A DNA stretch of 32,782 nucleotides from Microcaldota archaeon (GTDB lineage: Archaea > Micrarchaeota > Micrarchaeia > Micrarchaeales > CABMGC01), in NCBI GenBank assembly GCA_021797995.1, contig JAJZYR010000010.1:1-32782 (forward strand). Direction: 5' to 3'. A model generated the notes under the pieces. The model saw nothing but the letters and a program-made list of their open reading frames with translations. It was not told the DNA's origin and searched no databases. The translations under genes were made by a program, and so were the position numbers. Of this stretch, positions 15,248-22,814 are shown piece after piece; the stretch's first letter is position 1; each line of letters begins with the position of its first letter.

Positions 15248-16879
15248 CTATAGAATTATCTCCAGTGCAGCGGTTGCCTCCTCTATTCCAAAATTGTTAA
15301 GCACTTCCGGATGCAGCTCCCCGAGGAGTCCCGCTTCCTTTCCGCGGACGAGTATGCTAGCGCACCTTCCCGGTATGAAACTCCTGTGATCCAGCCTCTT
15401 CAGGCCGTATGCGATGCCGAGTTCGCCTGCCAGCGCCTCGAAGACCGACTTGATGCTGTTAAAGTTTGACTTCGGGTCGGTCGAGACCGCCGCCAGCCTG
15501 TATTCCTCAGAGGCTTTCCTGCCTTTCATCGCAAATGCCATGTCGAGCTCGAATGCCTCGAGTGGGCTCCTTTCATTAAGCGAGAGCGAGATGTTCTTTA
15601 GCAGCGAGGGCATTATCCATGTGCGCATGATCGTTATGGCCTCGGACTTAGGGTTCTTTATCCGCACCGCAGAGCCGTCTGGTTCAAGCCTCATTTTAGT
15701 AAAGTTGAGAGCGTCGTTGGAGAGGTATGAGTTCATCATCTGGGTGAATCCCAGCCCTATCATGCCTTCCTCGGCCCTCGACCTGAATATCGTCAGCGGA
15801 TCCAGGCTCCCCTGCTGAACCGACCTTACCGGAACAGGTCTTATATAATCGTAGCCGTAGGCTATCGCCAGGTCCTCTATGACATCCTGGTCGTTCAGCA
15901 CGTCGAATCTATATGCCGGCACGGTAAACTTCATGTAGCTTCCCGTATAGGAGACCGCGTAACCCATCTTGCCCCCGAGGGTTGCGGCGTTGTTCGCACC
16001 TATCTTTACCCCGAGGTCGCCCTCTATCGCGGCTATGGGAACAACGATATCATCCTGCGACATCTGCGGCGTGAGCACGGCCCTCTTGCCATAGTTGACC
16101 TGCACCCTGCTTATCTCGCCTCCCATGTCGATGAAGTTCGCCGCCAGGAGGTCTGCAGTCTTGTTTATCAGGTACTCCGACGTCCCAGTTACGTCAATAA
16201 GGAGGTCCTTGGTGGATTTGGTGACCCTGGTGCGCTCCGAGTTTATTATCGGTATAAAGGCAAGTGTGCCGTTCGAGTCCTTCAGTGCCGGATACTGGCG
16301 TTTCCCCGCTCCCGTAATGGCACCGGCGTACCTCCTTCCCTTTTCCGTATCCTCGAGTATCTCCTTATAGCTGAGCTCTTTATCGCATCCGAGGGGCCTG
16401 AATGCCTCATCCCCATAGGCGTCGTACTCAAGCTGCCCGGAGACGAAGTCGAGATTGTGCATGCCCACCGCTATCTTCCTCCTTGCCCTTCCAAAGGTAT
16501 CGCTGAATTTATCGACAGATGCAAGGAAATCGGCCAATGAGTCATCGTCGAGCTTAAGCCCCCGGGCCACAAGGCCGGCGATGTATGGCCTTACGCTGCC
16601 AACGCTGCTTCCGACGTTTATCGAGATTGCGGGATCGCCGCCCTTTACTGCGTACCTGACCTTCCTGGTTCTGTGCACGAAGTGCCTGATGGCCCTCGAC
16701 AGCCCGACAGTCCATATCAGGTCAGGGCGGTTTGAGGTTACCTCAACGCTTATCCGGCTGTCGTTTATGCTCTCCACATTGAGGCCAAGTTTGGAGAGCT
16801 GGGCCTCAAGGCTCTTGTCGGTTGTCTTTCCTTCCAGCAGCCTTGCGAGGTATCTTTTGTTAATCGTGATTACAGGCAT
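15248..16879 (-). CDS. pheT: Phenylalanine--tRNA ligase beta subunit
   Basis: 543 aa, the archaeal/eukaryotic beta-subunit length without the bacterial N-terminal tRNA-binding domain. Features are MPVITINKRYLARLLEG at the start, VEVTSNRPDLIWTVGLSRAI in the B1/B5 region, the DQDVIEDLAIAYGYDYIRP segment, and a C-terminal catalytic-like core ending GLLGELHPEVLNNFGI. It forms the alpha2beta2 enzyme with PheS, encoded 9 nt upstream on the same strand, so the two are co-expressed. The start is ATG 16879. Confidence 0.96.
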   Translation of the reverse strand: MPVITINKRYLARLLEGKTTDKSLEAQLSKLGLNVESINDSRISVEVTSNRPDLIWTVGLSRAIRHFVHRTRKVRYAVKGGDPAISINVGSSVGSVRPYIAGLVARGLKLDDDSLADFLASVDKFSDTFGRARRKIAVGMHNLDFVSGQLEYDAYGDEAFRPLGCDKELSYKEILEDTEKGRRYAGAITGAGKRQYPALKDSNGTLAFIPIINSERTRVTKSTKDLLIDVTGTSEYLINKTADLLAANFIDMGGEISRVQVNYGKRAVLTPQMSQDDIVVPIAAIEGDLGVKIGANNAATLGGKMGYAVSYTGSYMKFTVPAYRFDVLNDQDVIEDLAIAYGYDYIRPVPVRSVQQGSLDPLTIFRSRAEEGMIGLGFTQMMNSYLSNDALNFTKMRLEPDGSAVRIKNPKSEAITIMRTWIMPSLLKNISLSLNERSPLEAFELDMAFAMKGRKASEEYRLAAVSTDPKSNFNSIKSVFEALAGELGIAYGLKRLDHRSFIPGRCASILVRGKEAGLLGELHPEVLNNFGIEEATAALEIIL

Positions 16880-16888
16880 ATGACCAAC

Positions 16889-18376
16889 TTATACGATAGG
16901 CATCCTCCTGGCCCAACCCAGTCCGCCATTATAGAGCTCTGCTATGCTCTTCACCCCGGCGTTCCTTAAGAGCATGAGCCTCTCGACTCCGACGCCCCAC
17001 GCTAGGACATTGATGCCTCCGCGGCGCATTCCTGTTATCTCCCTCCTTACCATCCCGGCACCTCCGATCTCTACCCACTCGCCCAGCCGCTCTGCATACG
17101 CGTATATCTCGACCCCGGGCTCGACGAACGGGAAGTAGGAGGGCTTGAACCTCAGCTCGGCTCCGAGCCAGCTATAAAGTCTTATCAGCGTATCGAAGAG
17201 GTTTGCAAACGTAAGCCCGTTTCCTATGATTATTCCATCGCTCTGATAGAAGTCCGCAAGGTGCCTGTAGTCTATGTTCTCATTCCTGAAGATCCTACCA
17301 AGCGAGAAGAGTTTTATTGGGAGTTCGCGCTTGCTGCTCCCGGAGCCTATGCCTGAGAGGACGTCGTAGATATAACGCGCAGAAACGCTTGTCGTATGGG
17401 TTCTCAATACCGCCTCCTGGGCCGTATCCAGGTCCCACCTGTAATGCCAGCCTTCTGTATGCGCTTCCCTTACTCGCCTCACGTACTCCTTGTTTCCAAC
17501 TTCCATCTCCTCAAGTCCGGAAAGATAGAAGGTATCCTGTGCATCCCTTGCCGGATGATCCTGCGGCTGGAAGAGCGAGTCAAAGACCCAGAAGGCGGAG
17601 TCTATTACTGGACCGGCCACCTCCCTGAAGCCATTGGAGATATACGCCCTCCTTATGCTTTCTATGTTGCGGGCCAGCGGATGCCTTCTCGCGCCTATTG
17701 CCTCCTCCACCTGCACATCGGTGTCATAGGTCTTGAAGCTCTTTCCTTCCCACGCCCTACCCGCGATTATGCTCCTGTCAAGCGCTCCTATGCCCTCCTC
17801 GTCATTCATGTCCACGGCCCTCTCCCCAGCATCTGTCAGCGTGACCATGGAAATCCTCTGCCTTTCCTTTACCGACAACAGGCCCCTCTTAATCAGCTCC
17901 GAGACTACATTCCCGTTCTCTTTCCGGAGCCTGCCATATGAGCCTGAATCGCGGTTCAGCTCCCTGAGGACCCGCTCCCCATCAAGCCCCTTCTCCATGG
18001 CACTGACCCCCCGGTCTGAAAGCATCACCGCACCGTTGCTGATCCTTATCAGCTCTTTGCGTTTCGCCCACTGCATCCCTATCTGCCCGTCCTTCCCTGA
18101 GAGCTCTTTTACCAGGATAGTACCTTCCCTTAGCTTATCAAGCAGCCGTGTCTCTGGAAGCCCCTCCTTCGCATACTCCGCCCCTTCCTTGGTAAGTGTC
18201 ACTTCAGACACGCCGGTCCTCGAAATCCCGACATATCCCCGCCTGCCAAGATTCTCAAGCGCCCATAGCACCTCGTCAGTGCCGATTCCGCAGGCCTTTG
18301 TCAGCGAGTTCAAGTCTAAGGCTCCGCTCCCTTTCAGTGCACTAAGTACCAGTCTCTCGTATCTGTGCAAGGCCAT
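16889..18376 (-). CDS. pheS: Phenylalanine--tRNA ligase alpha subunit
   Basis: 495 aa. The N-terminal ~220 residues are tandem winged-helix modules of the archaeal/eukaryotic alpha subunit (for example LNSLTKACGIGTDEVLWALENL). The class II catalytic domain follows with motif 1 GFREVAGPVID, motif 2 around FSLGRIFRNENID, and motif 3 GINVLAWGVGVERLMLL. It attaches phenylalanine to tRNA-Phe with PheT. It sits second in a three-gene operon: membrane protein, pheS, pheT, with gaps of 4 and 9 nt. Confidence 0.96.
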   Translation of the reverse strand: MALHRYERLVLSALKGSGALDLNSLTKACGIGTDEVLWALENLGRRGYVGISRTGVSEVTLTKEGAEYAKEGLPETRLLDKLREGTILVKELSGKDGQIGMQWAKRKELIRISNGAVMLSDRGVSAMEKGLDGERVLRELNRDSGSYGRLRKENGNVVSELIKRGLLSVKERQRISMVTLTDAGERAVDMNDEEGIGALDRSIIAGRAWEGKSFKTYDTDVQVEEAIGARRHPLARNIESIRRAYISNGFREVAGPVIDSAFWVFDSLFQPQDHPARDAQDTFYLSGLEEMEVGNKEYVRRVREAHTEGWHYRWDLDTAQEAVLRTHTTSVSARYIYDVLSGIGSGSSKRELPIKLFSLGRIFRNENIDYRHLADFYQSDGIIIGNGLTFANLFDTLIRLYSWLGAELRFKPSYFPFVEPGVEIYAYAERLGEWVEIGGAGMVRREITGMRRGGINVLAWGVGVERLMLLRNAGVKSIAELYNGGLGWARRMPIV

Positions 18377-18380
18377 ACCC

Positions 18381-19157
18381 CTACTGGCGTATTATATACT
18401 TGAAGTAAATGTAAGCTACGAATAAAGCGATAACCAGCACTGCAGCCGCATAAAGTGCCGAGCGGTGCCTGCTGTAAAGCCCACCGAAGTATCCAAGCAC
18501 CTCTGCCTGCAGCGACTCCGTCAATGTGTAAGAGAAAGAAAAACTGGAGAGCGGCTCCTCTGTGTACCATGAGAAGACAGTCGCGTTTGCATAAGTTCCA
18601 AGGACGCTTGTCTGCGGGTAATCCGGCAGCGGATATATGGATACGATGTGCGCTCCATCCGGCACGATTATGTTGAGCCTGACGCCGCGCGGCAGCTCCT
18701 GCCCGCTGGCAGTATGCTGGAAGTTGAAGACAGTGCTGTTGAATACATACTCGAACTTTCTTGGGGCTATTTCAGTCACTGTCGTCACGTTTGACACCGA
18801 GTAGCTCATCGTCATGGTCGCCGATCCCCCGCCGCTCGCAGGAACCACCGGGCCAGGCAGGAAGGCAAAGTTATGAATGCTCCCGTGCGGATTGAGTATA
18901 TGCTCTGTGATAAGCGGGCTTCCGATGAGGGTCTGCCAGTGACTCAGCGTAAGGTTATATGCCCCCCTGGCGCTTTCATATTGGCTGATGGAGCTGTTGC
19001 TTATAAAGAGGCTCAAGATCTCCACAACCTTTGCGCTGCTGTTTGTGCTGTTGAGTATCACTGTCGTATTCAGGAATGTTACATTATACGAGGCGAAGGC
19101 CGCGCTAAAGGACACAGTTGCAAATATGCCGAATAGCAAGACAGAAAGCTTATTCAT
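18381..19157 (-). CDS. Exported, C-terminally membrane-anchored protein of unknown function
   Basis: 258 aa and not assigned to a family. An N-terminal signal peptide (MNKLSVLLFGIFATVSFSAAFA) is followed by a beta-rich Ser/Thr/Asn-rich ectodomain with many N-x-S/T sequons. A single C-terminal transmembrane helix (AALYAAAVLVIALFVAYIY) ends in a short basic tail. The topology is outside with a cytoplasmic tail, like a small surface protein. It is the first gene of the pheS-pheT operon (4-nt gap). A TATA-like TATTAAAAG on the minus strand (about 19186-19195) lies about 30 nt upstream. Linkage to PheRS looks transcriptional and not obviously functional. Confidence 0.8.
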   Translation of the reverse strand: MNKLSVLLFGIFATVSFSAAFASYNVTFLNTTVILNSTNSSAKVVEILSLFISNSSISQYESARGAYNLTLSHWQTLIGSPLITEHILNPHGSIHNFAFLPGPVVPASGGGSATMTMSYSVSNVTTVTEIAPRKFEYVFNSTVFNFQHTASGQELPRGVRLNIIVPDGAHIVSIYPLPDYPQTSVLGTYANATVFSWYTEEPLSSFSFSYTLTESLQAEVLGYFGGLYSRHRSALYAAAVLVIALFVAYIYFKYIIRQ

Positions 19158-19253
19158 GCGATCTATTTACTCCATCGCCAAACATACTTTTAATACCTTC
19201 TGTGGTGGTGGCGGCCAATCTGAATAAGCAGCCGAACGCATGCAGGATCCGCA

Positions 19254-19272
19254 GCCTGCCTAATTGGCAGGC
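19254..19272. other. Perfect hairpin in intergenic region
   Basis: GCCTGCC-TAATT-GGCAGGC is a perfect 7-bp stem with 5-nt loop, downstream of the 19383 gene on the minus strand and upstream of the membrane-protein promoter. It could end that transcript. The rest of 19158-19382 shows no coding signal I trust. Confidence 0.4.
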
Positions 19273-19382
19273 GCTCCTCAGAGCCCTGCGGCCAGACTGC
19301 CATCCTCCCTGCCCAGGCAAATGGCGCAAGAGGCAGCGGCGCAGCAAGAGCAGTATGCGGGCATGCGCGCCTGGCCAGTCTG

Positions 19383-19940
19383 TTATCGCAGGAGGCGCTT
19401 TATAGGTTCCTGAGTCATGGACTTCGGGGCATAGTACGCAACCCATGAATTGCCTATGCCAATAAGCTCGACAGCACGCATGCTGGCCTCTGAGAGCGGT
19501 TGGTCGATGAAGAATTTGCCTTTAAATCCCCATCTGCTTGTTACAAGTAGGGGGTCAGTGTAGGTCATTACCCCGAGGTGCAAGGTGAGGGTGAAACTAT
19601 TGTCCCGTACTATCTCCTCGTATTTCTCCGCATCGCTGCCATAGAAGCGTAATACACTCGCATCGTATCTGACTATTGGTCTTACCTCCTCCTGCCATGC
19701 TACAAGGCAGCCCAGTTCAGGTCGCTCGACGGTCTCCATTCCCATTAAGTATTCCTGGGCAAGATGCGGCTCGATATGCCTGTCTTCCTCTATCTCGCCG
19801 ACAATGTACAGTGCGGTGCCTATGCAGTTTGACCTCCTGCTGCCGCGGCACTCTTCTATCCTTGCCGCCATATCGTCGAGCGCCTGCGCCCTCCCTGACC
19901 GCGCTCGCCTTCCCGTATTGCTTCTGACTCCAAAAGGCAT
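19383..19940 (-). CDS. Hypothetical protein, possibly NlpC/P60-like (papain fold)
   Basis: The track's 239-aa ORF begins upstream of the likely promoter. ATG 19940 has a TATA-like CCTTAAAG about 26 nt upstream and gives 185 aa. SNCIGTALYIVGEIE places Cys39 at the start of a helix. About 80 residues later comes LTLHLGVMTYTDPLLVTSRWG with His121 in a strand. A helix-initiating Cys and a strand His in this order recall NlpC/P60-type papain-fold hydrolases, but the match is by pattern only. No signal peptide or membrane segment is seen. It is divergent from the uL30-uL15 operon. Function is unknown; an amidase or peptidase role is conjecture. Confidence 0.65.
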   Translation of the reverse strand: MPFGVRSNTGRRARSGRAQALDDMAARIEECRGSRRSNCIGTALYIVGEIEEDRHIEPHLAQEYLMGMETVERPELGCLVAWQEEVRPIVRYDASVLRFYGSDAEKYEEIVRDNSFTLTLHLGVMTYTDPLLVTSRWGFKGKFFIDQPLSEASMRAVELIGIGNSWVAYYAPKSMTQEPIKRLLR

Positions 19941-20009
19941 AAGCTGGTATTGCCCCAATGCCTCTTTAAGGTTTCCTAATATGCAAGCCTCCGCAGGACT
20001 CCAGCCATA

Positions 20010-20079
20010 TACGCTTATATACCTTATCGCTGATAATAAAACCTGCATAGGCCAACGGTGCCAATGTTGCAACATGGCC
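20010..20079 (+). promoter_or_regulatory. Promoter and palindromic 5' leader of uL30-uL15 operon
   Basis: CGCTTATATACCTTA (20010-20024) is a good TATA element and puts the transcript start near 20040, leaving a leader of about 70 nt, unusual among the mostly leaderless genes here. The leader holds ATGTTGCAACAT (20064-20075), a perfect 12-nt palindrome within the larger GCCAATGTTG/CAACATGGC stem (20061-20079, one bulge). It may be an autoregulatory ribosomal-protein site. Confidence 0.4.
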
Positions 20080-20113
20080 GTAGTGCAGGAGCAGACAGGC
20101 AAGGTCGTATTTT

Positions 20114-20539
20114 ATGGCTGCCGAACTTAACAACAAACTACTCGCAGTGGTAAGAGTCCGCGGCACGATTGGCGTGAGAAGGGACATAAGCGAGACGCTC
20201 TCAAGGCTCAGGCTGAAGAGGGTAAACAACATGATATTCATATTCGGGACAAGATCGAACCTTGGCATGATAAAGAAGTGCAACGACTTCATAACGTACG
20301 GCGAGGTCGACCAGGCACTTGTAGAGAAGGTGCTGTCAAAGAAGCTCGTCAAGGTGGGCAGGGAGGACCTCTTGGCCATGGCCTCTGGGAAGAAAGTCGT
20401 TAAGGACGTGGTGGCGCTGCCGATAAGGCTGCATCCGCCAACCCATGGCTACGAGAGCACAAAGCGCGCATACAGCGTAAAAGGGTCATTGGGATACAGG
20501 GGCGCGGCAATCGGCAAGCTCATATCAAGGATGTCTTAG
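20114..20539 (+). CDS. rpl30: Large ribosomal subunit protein uL30
   Basis: About 141 aa, the extended archaeal/eukaryotic form. The N-terminal domain has LAVVRVRGTIGVRRDISETL with RLKRVNNMIFI. The C-terminal extension ends in RLHPPTHGYESTKRAYSVKG and GYRGAAIGKLISRM, typical of archaeal L30. It contacts 23S rRNA in the large subunit. uL15 follows after 11 nt, the ancestral order of the spc-type cluster, but uS5 does not precede it here. Confidence 0.95.
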   Translation: MAAELNNKLLAVVRVRGTIGVRRDISETLSRLRLKRVNNMIFIFGTRSNLGMIKKCNDFITYGEVDQALVEKVLSKKLVKVGREDLLAMASGKKVVKDVVALPIRLHPPTHGYESTKRAYSVKGSLGYRGAAIGKLISRMS

Positions 20540-20550
20540 CTGGTAATATT

Positions 20551-20952
20551 ATGGTAATAAGGATCAAGAAGAGGTCACGGAAATTCCTGGGCTCGCGGAG
20601 CTGGGGCGTTGGAAACATAAAGAACGGGAGGGGCTCGGGGGACAGGGGCGGGGTTGGCAGGGGGGGAAAAAAATCCAAGTTTACCTATACCGTAAAGTAC
20701 GACAAGGATAGGATACACATTCCTGGATTCACTCCTCCGAGGGCCGTGCCGCTTAAGGAGACTAACCTAAGCAGGATATCCGGCATTGCAGCAGGAATGA
20801 CCGGAGAAAAGCCCACGGTGGAGCTTAGGGGCTATAAGGTCCTGTCAGACGGTCTACTCAGCAAACCACTTGTCGTCAAGGCAACAAACTTCTCCGAGAA
20901 GGCGATAGAGAAGATAAAGCAGGCCGGTGGCGAGGCGGTAAAGCTGGAATGA
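20551..20952 (+). CDS. rpl15: Large ribosomal subunit protein uL15
   Basis: 133 aa. The glycine-rich N-terminal tail (SRSWGVGNIKNGRGSGDRGG) threads into 23S rRNA. The globular C-terminal part carries PTVELRGYKVLSDGLLSKP and a last strand with AGGEAVKLE. It pairs with uL30 in the classic ribosomal order. In many archaea secY follows; here a glycosyltransferase does, so the cluster has been broken. Confidence 0.95.
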   Translation: MVIRIKKRSRKFLGSRSWGVGNIKNGRGSGDRGGVGRGGKKSKFTYTVKYDKDRIHIPGFTPPRAVPLKETNLSRISGIAAGMTGEKPTVELRGYKVLSDGLLSKPLVVKATNFSEKAIEKIKQAGGEAVKLE

Positions 20953-20991
20953 AAGGGGCTGGCAGGCATTCTGAAGCCAAGACAGGATTTT

Positions 20992-22164
20992 ATGGAGAAA
21001 CTCAATATCGCCTTTTACACAGACACCTATCTTCCAGCTGTTGATGGCGTAGTGGCCTCAATGCTCAACTTCAAGGGAGAACTTGAGAGAAGGGGGCACA
21101 ACGTATACATATTTGCCAGCGGCCGGAAGGGCCAGAGGGGAGGCAGGAAGCTCTTCCTGTATCCTGGAGTGCCTCTCAGGCCGTATCCCCAGTACAACGT
21201 GGCGCTTTTCCCGTACAGCTCTGTCTCCAAGCTTGGCGACCTCAAGATAGACCTGATCCATGCCCAGACGCCGTTTGTCATGGGTTTCGCCGCGCTGATA
21301 GCGTCTAAGATTGGGAGATATCCGCTTGCAAGCACATTCCACACCCTGATAAACAACAGGAGCATCGTCGATGAGTACTATCCTAAAAGCAGCAGCCTGA
21401 AGGGATTTGCAAGGAAGTACCTGTGGCTGTACACGAAGTTCTTTTATAATCATTCAAACGTGACGATAGCTCCTACCGAATCGGTGCTGCGTATGCTTGC
21501 GAGATACGGGATAAGCAACACCGCCGTGGTGCCGAACAGCGTGGACACAAGGAAATACAGGCCAGGCATCGACGGCTCGGGGGTAAGGAAGCTCCTTCAG
21601 ATAGGCAGCAGGGAGAAGGTGATCCTGTATCTTGGCAGGATAAGCAAGGAGAAGAGGCTCAATGTCATGCTCAAGGCGTGCAAGAGGCTGAGGCTTTCGA
21701 AGACCAAGGAGAGGCTTAGGTTTGTGATAGGCGGGACCGGCCCTGCAGAAAGGTATTACAAGCTGATGGCAAGGCGCCTTGGCGTGCAGGACATGGTGCA
21801 GTTCATCGGATTTGTCGACAGCAAGATGCTTCCGGGCCTATATGCGGCAGCAGACGCCTTCTGCATGCCCTCAACATTCGAGACGCAGGGCATAGTCTGC
21901 CTTGAGGCGATGGCGTGCGGAAAACCAGTTGTCGGAGCGGACTACCTTGCGCTCAGCGAGCTCATAAAGAACGGGAAGAATGGCGAGAAGTTCGCCGCGG
22001 GAGATTACGCAGGGTGCGCGCGGAAGATAGAAAGGGTTTTAAATAACCCTGCAGCTTATACAAAGGCAGCCGTAAGCACTGCAAGTGAATTCTCAATAGG
22101 GAAGACCACGGACAGGCTTCTCGATATTTATAACAATGTCTTATCCGAGTGGGCGATTAACTGA
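20992..22164 (+). CDS. Glycosyltransferase family 4 (GT-B fold)
   Basis: 390 aa. The N-terminal Rossmann domain (LNIAFYTDTYLPAVDGVVASM, DLIHAQTPF) recognises the acceptor, often a lipid. The C-terminal nucleotide-sugar domain has ILYLGRISKEKRLNVML and the E-x7-E motif TFETQGIVCLEAMACGKPVVG. This matches GT4 retaining enzymes such as glycolipid or phosphoinositol mannosyl/glucosyltransferases. The exact sugar is not determined. It starts with ATG 39 nt after uL15 and its TGA stop overlaps the CTG start of the next gene, so it belongs to the same transcript as the two genes after it. Confidence 0.9.
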   Translation: MEKLNIAFYTDTYLPAVDGVVASMLNFKGELERRGHNVYIFASGRKGQRGGRKLFLYPGVPLRPYPQYNVALFPYSSVSKLGDLKIDLIHAQTPFVMGFAALIASKIGRYPLASTFHTLINNRSIVDEYYPKSSSLKGFARKYLWLYTKFFYNHSNVTIAPTESVLRMLARYGISNTAVVPNSVDTRKYRPGIDGSGVRKLLQIGSREKVILYLGRISKEKRLNVMLKACKRLRLSKTKERLRFVIGGTGPAERYYKLMARRLGVQDMVQFIGFVDSKMLPGLYAAADAFCMPSTFETQGIVCLEAMACGKPVVGADYLALSELIKNGKNGEKFAAGDYAGCARKIERVLNNPAAYTKAAVSTASEFSIGKTTDRLLDIYNNVLSEWAIN

Positions 22165-22814
22165 GCGACGAGGTCGTCAAGAACGGCGCAAATAACACAA
22201 CAACCGCAGCGCCAGCCGCAGCTCCCGCGGCCCCTCCGTCCAATCCGCAGGCCGACGAGATCAGGCGCCAGATCGACGAGGAGAAGAAGAAGATACACCA
22301 GCTCATCGATGGAATAAAGAGGAACAGGCACAGGCTCGCATACAAGCTCTCTGAGCAGGCCGCAATCGCAAAGCTTCCCCAGGCGCCAAAGGCACATCAC
22401 GGTGAGATAGGATACCTGAAAAGAAGGAAGGAGGCAATAGAGTTCAGGATAGCCACCGAGGCATTTTCGCTGCAGGCCGAGAAGGATCTGATAAGGAAGA
22501 AAGGCGAGATAGAAGAGCAGCTGAACGAGGCGCTCAAGAGCTACAGGATCAGAAAGAAGGCAGAATACATAAGCAATGACATCAAGGAAATAACAAAGGC
22601 GATAAGCGACATAGAGGCCGAGATAGACGAGGTAGACAAGAGGCTTGACGTGCTGTATGCGGCCCTCAGGAAGGTGATAAGCCAGTCACATAGAAGGCCC
22701 AGGCAGGACAGGAAGATCCCTGAACCAAAGCCGCAGGAGATAAGCCTTGCAGACATAGCGATAATAAAGGACAACACCAATCCTAAGCGCGCAGGCAATG
22801 AGGACGGTGAGTGA
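22161..22814 (+). CDS. Archaeal coiled-coil protein with probable CTG start
   Basis: A 217-aa frame missed by the ORF track because it has no ATG, GTG or TTG near its beginning. A TAA at 22158-22160 directly precedes CTG 22161, which overlaps the glycosyltransferase stop as CTGA. It begins (M)SDEVVKNGANN, runs through an Ala/Pro-rich linker (about 15-31), then long charged heptad helices (EIRRQIDEEKKKIHQLIDGI, EIGYLKRRKEAIEFRI, KEITKAISDIEAEIDEVD). A basic tail and SLADIAIIKDNTN close it. It resembles the widespread archaeal coiled-coil proteins of unknown function. It probably acts through protein or ribosome contacts; that is inference. Confidence 0.8.
   Translation: MSDEVVKNGANNTTTAAPAAAPAAPPSNPQADEIRRQIDEEKKKIHQLIDGIKRNRHRLAYKLSEQAAIAKLPQAPKAHHGEIGYLKRRKEAIEFRIATEAFSLQAEKDLIRKKGEIEEQLNEALKSYRIRKKAEYISNDIKEITKAISDIEAEIDEVDKRLDVLYAALRKVISQSHRRPRQDRKIPEPKPQEISLADIAIIKDNTNPKRAGNEDGE

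Noticed and set aside
20074-20130. 18-codon ORF (MAVVQEQTGKVVFYGCRT) in the uL30 leader
   Set aside because: Could be an upstream ORF, but it overlaps the uL30 start and has no independent support.
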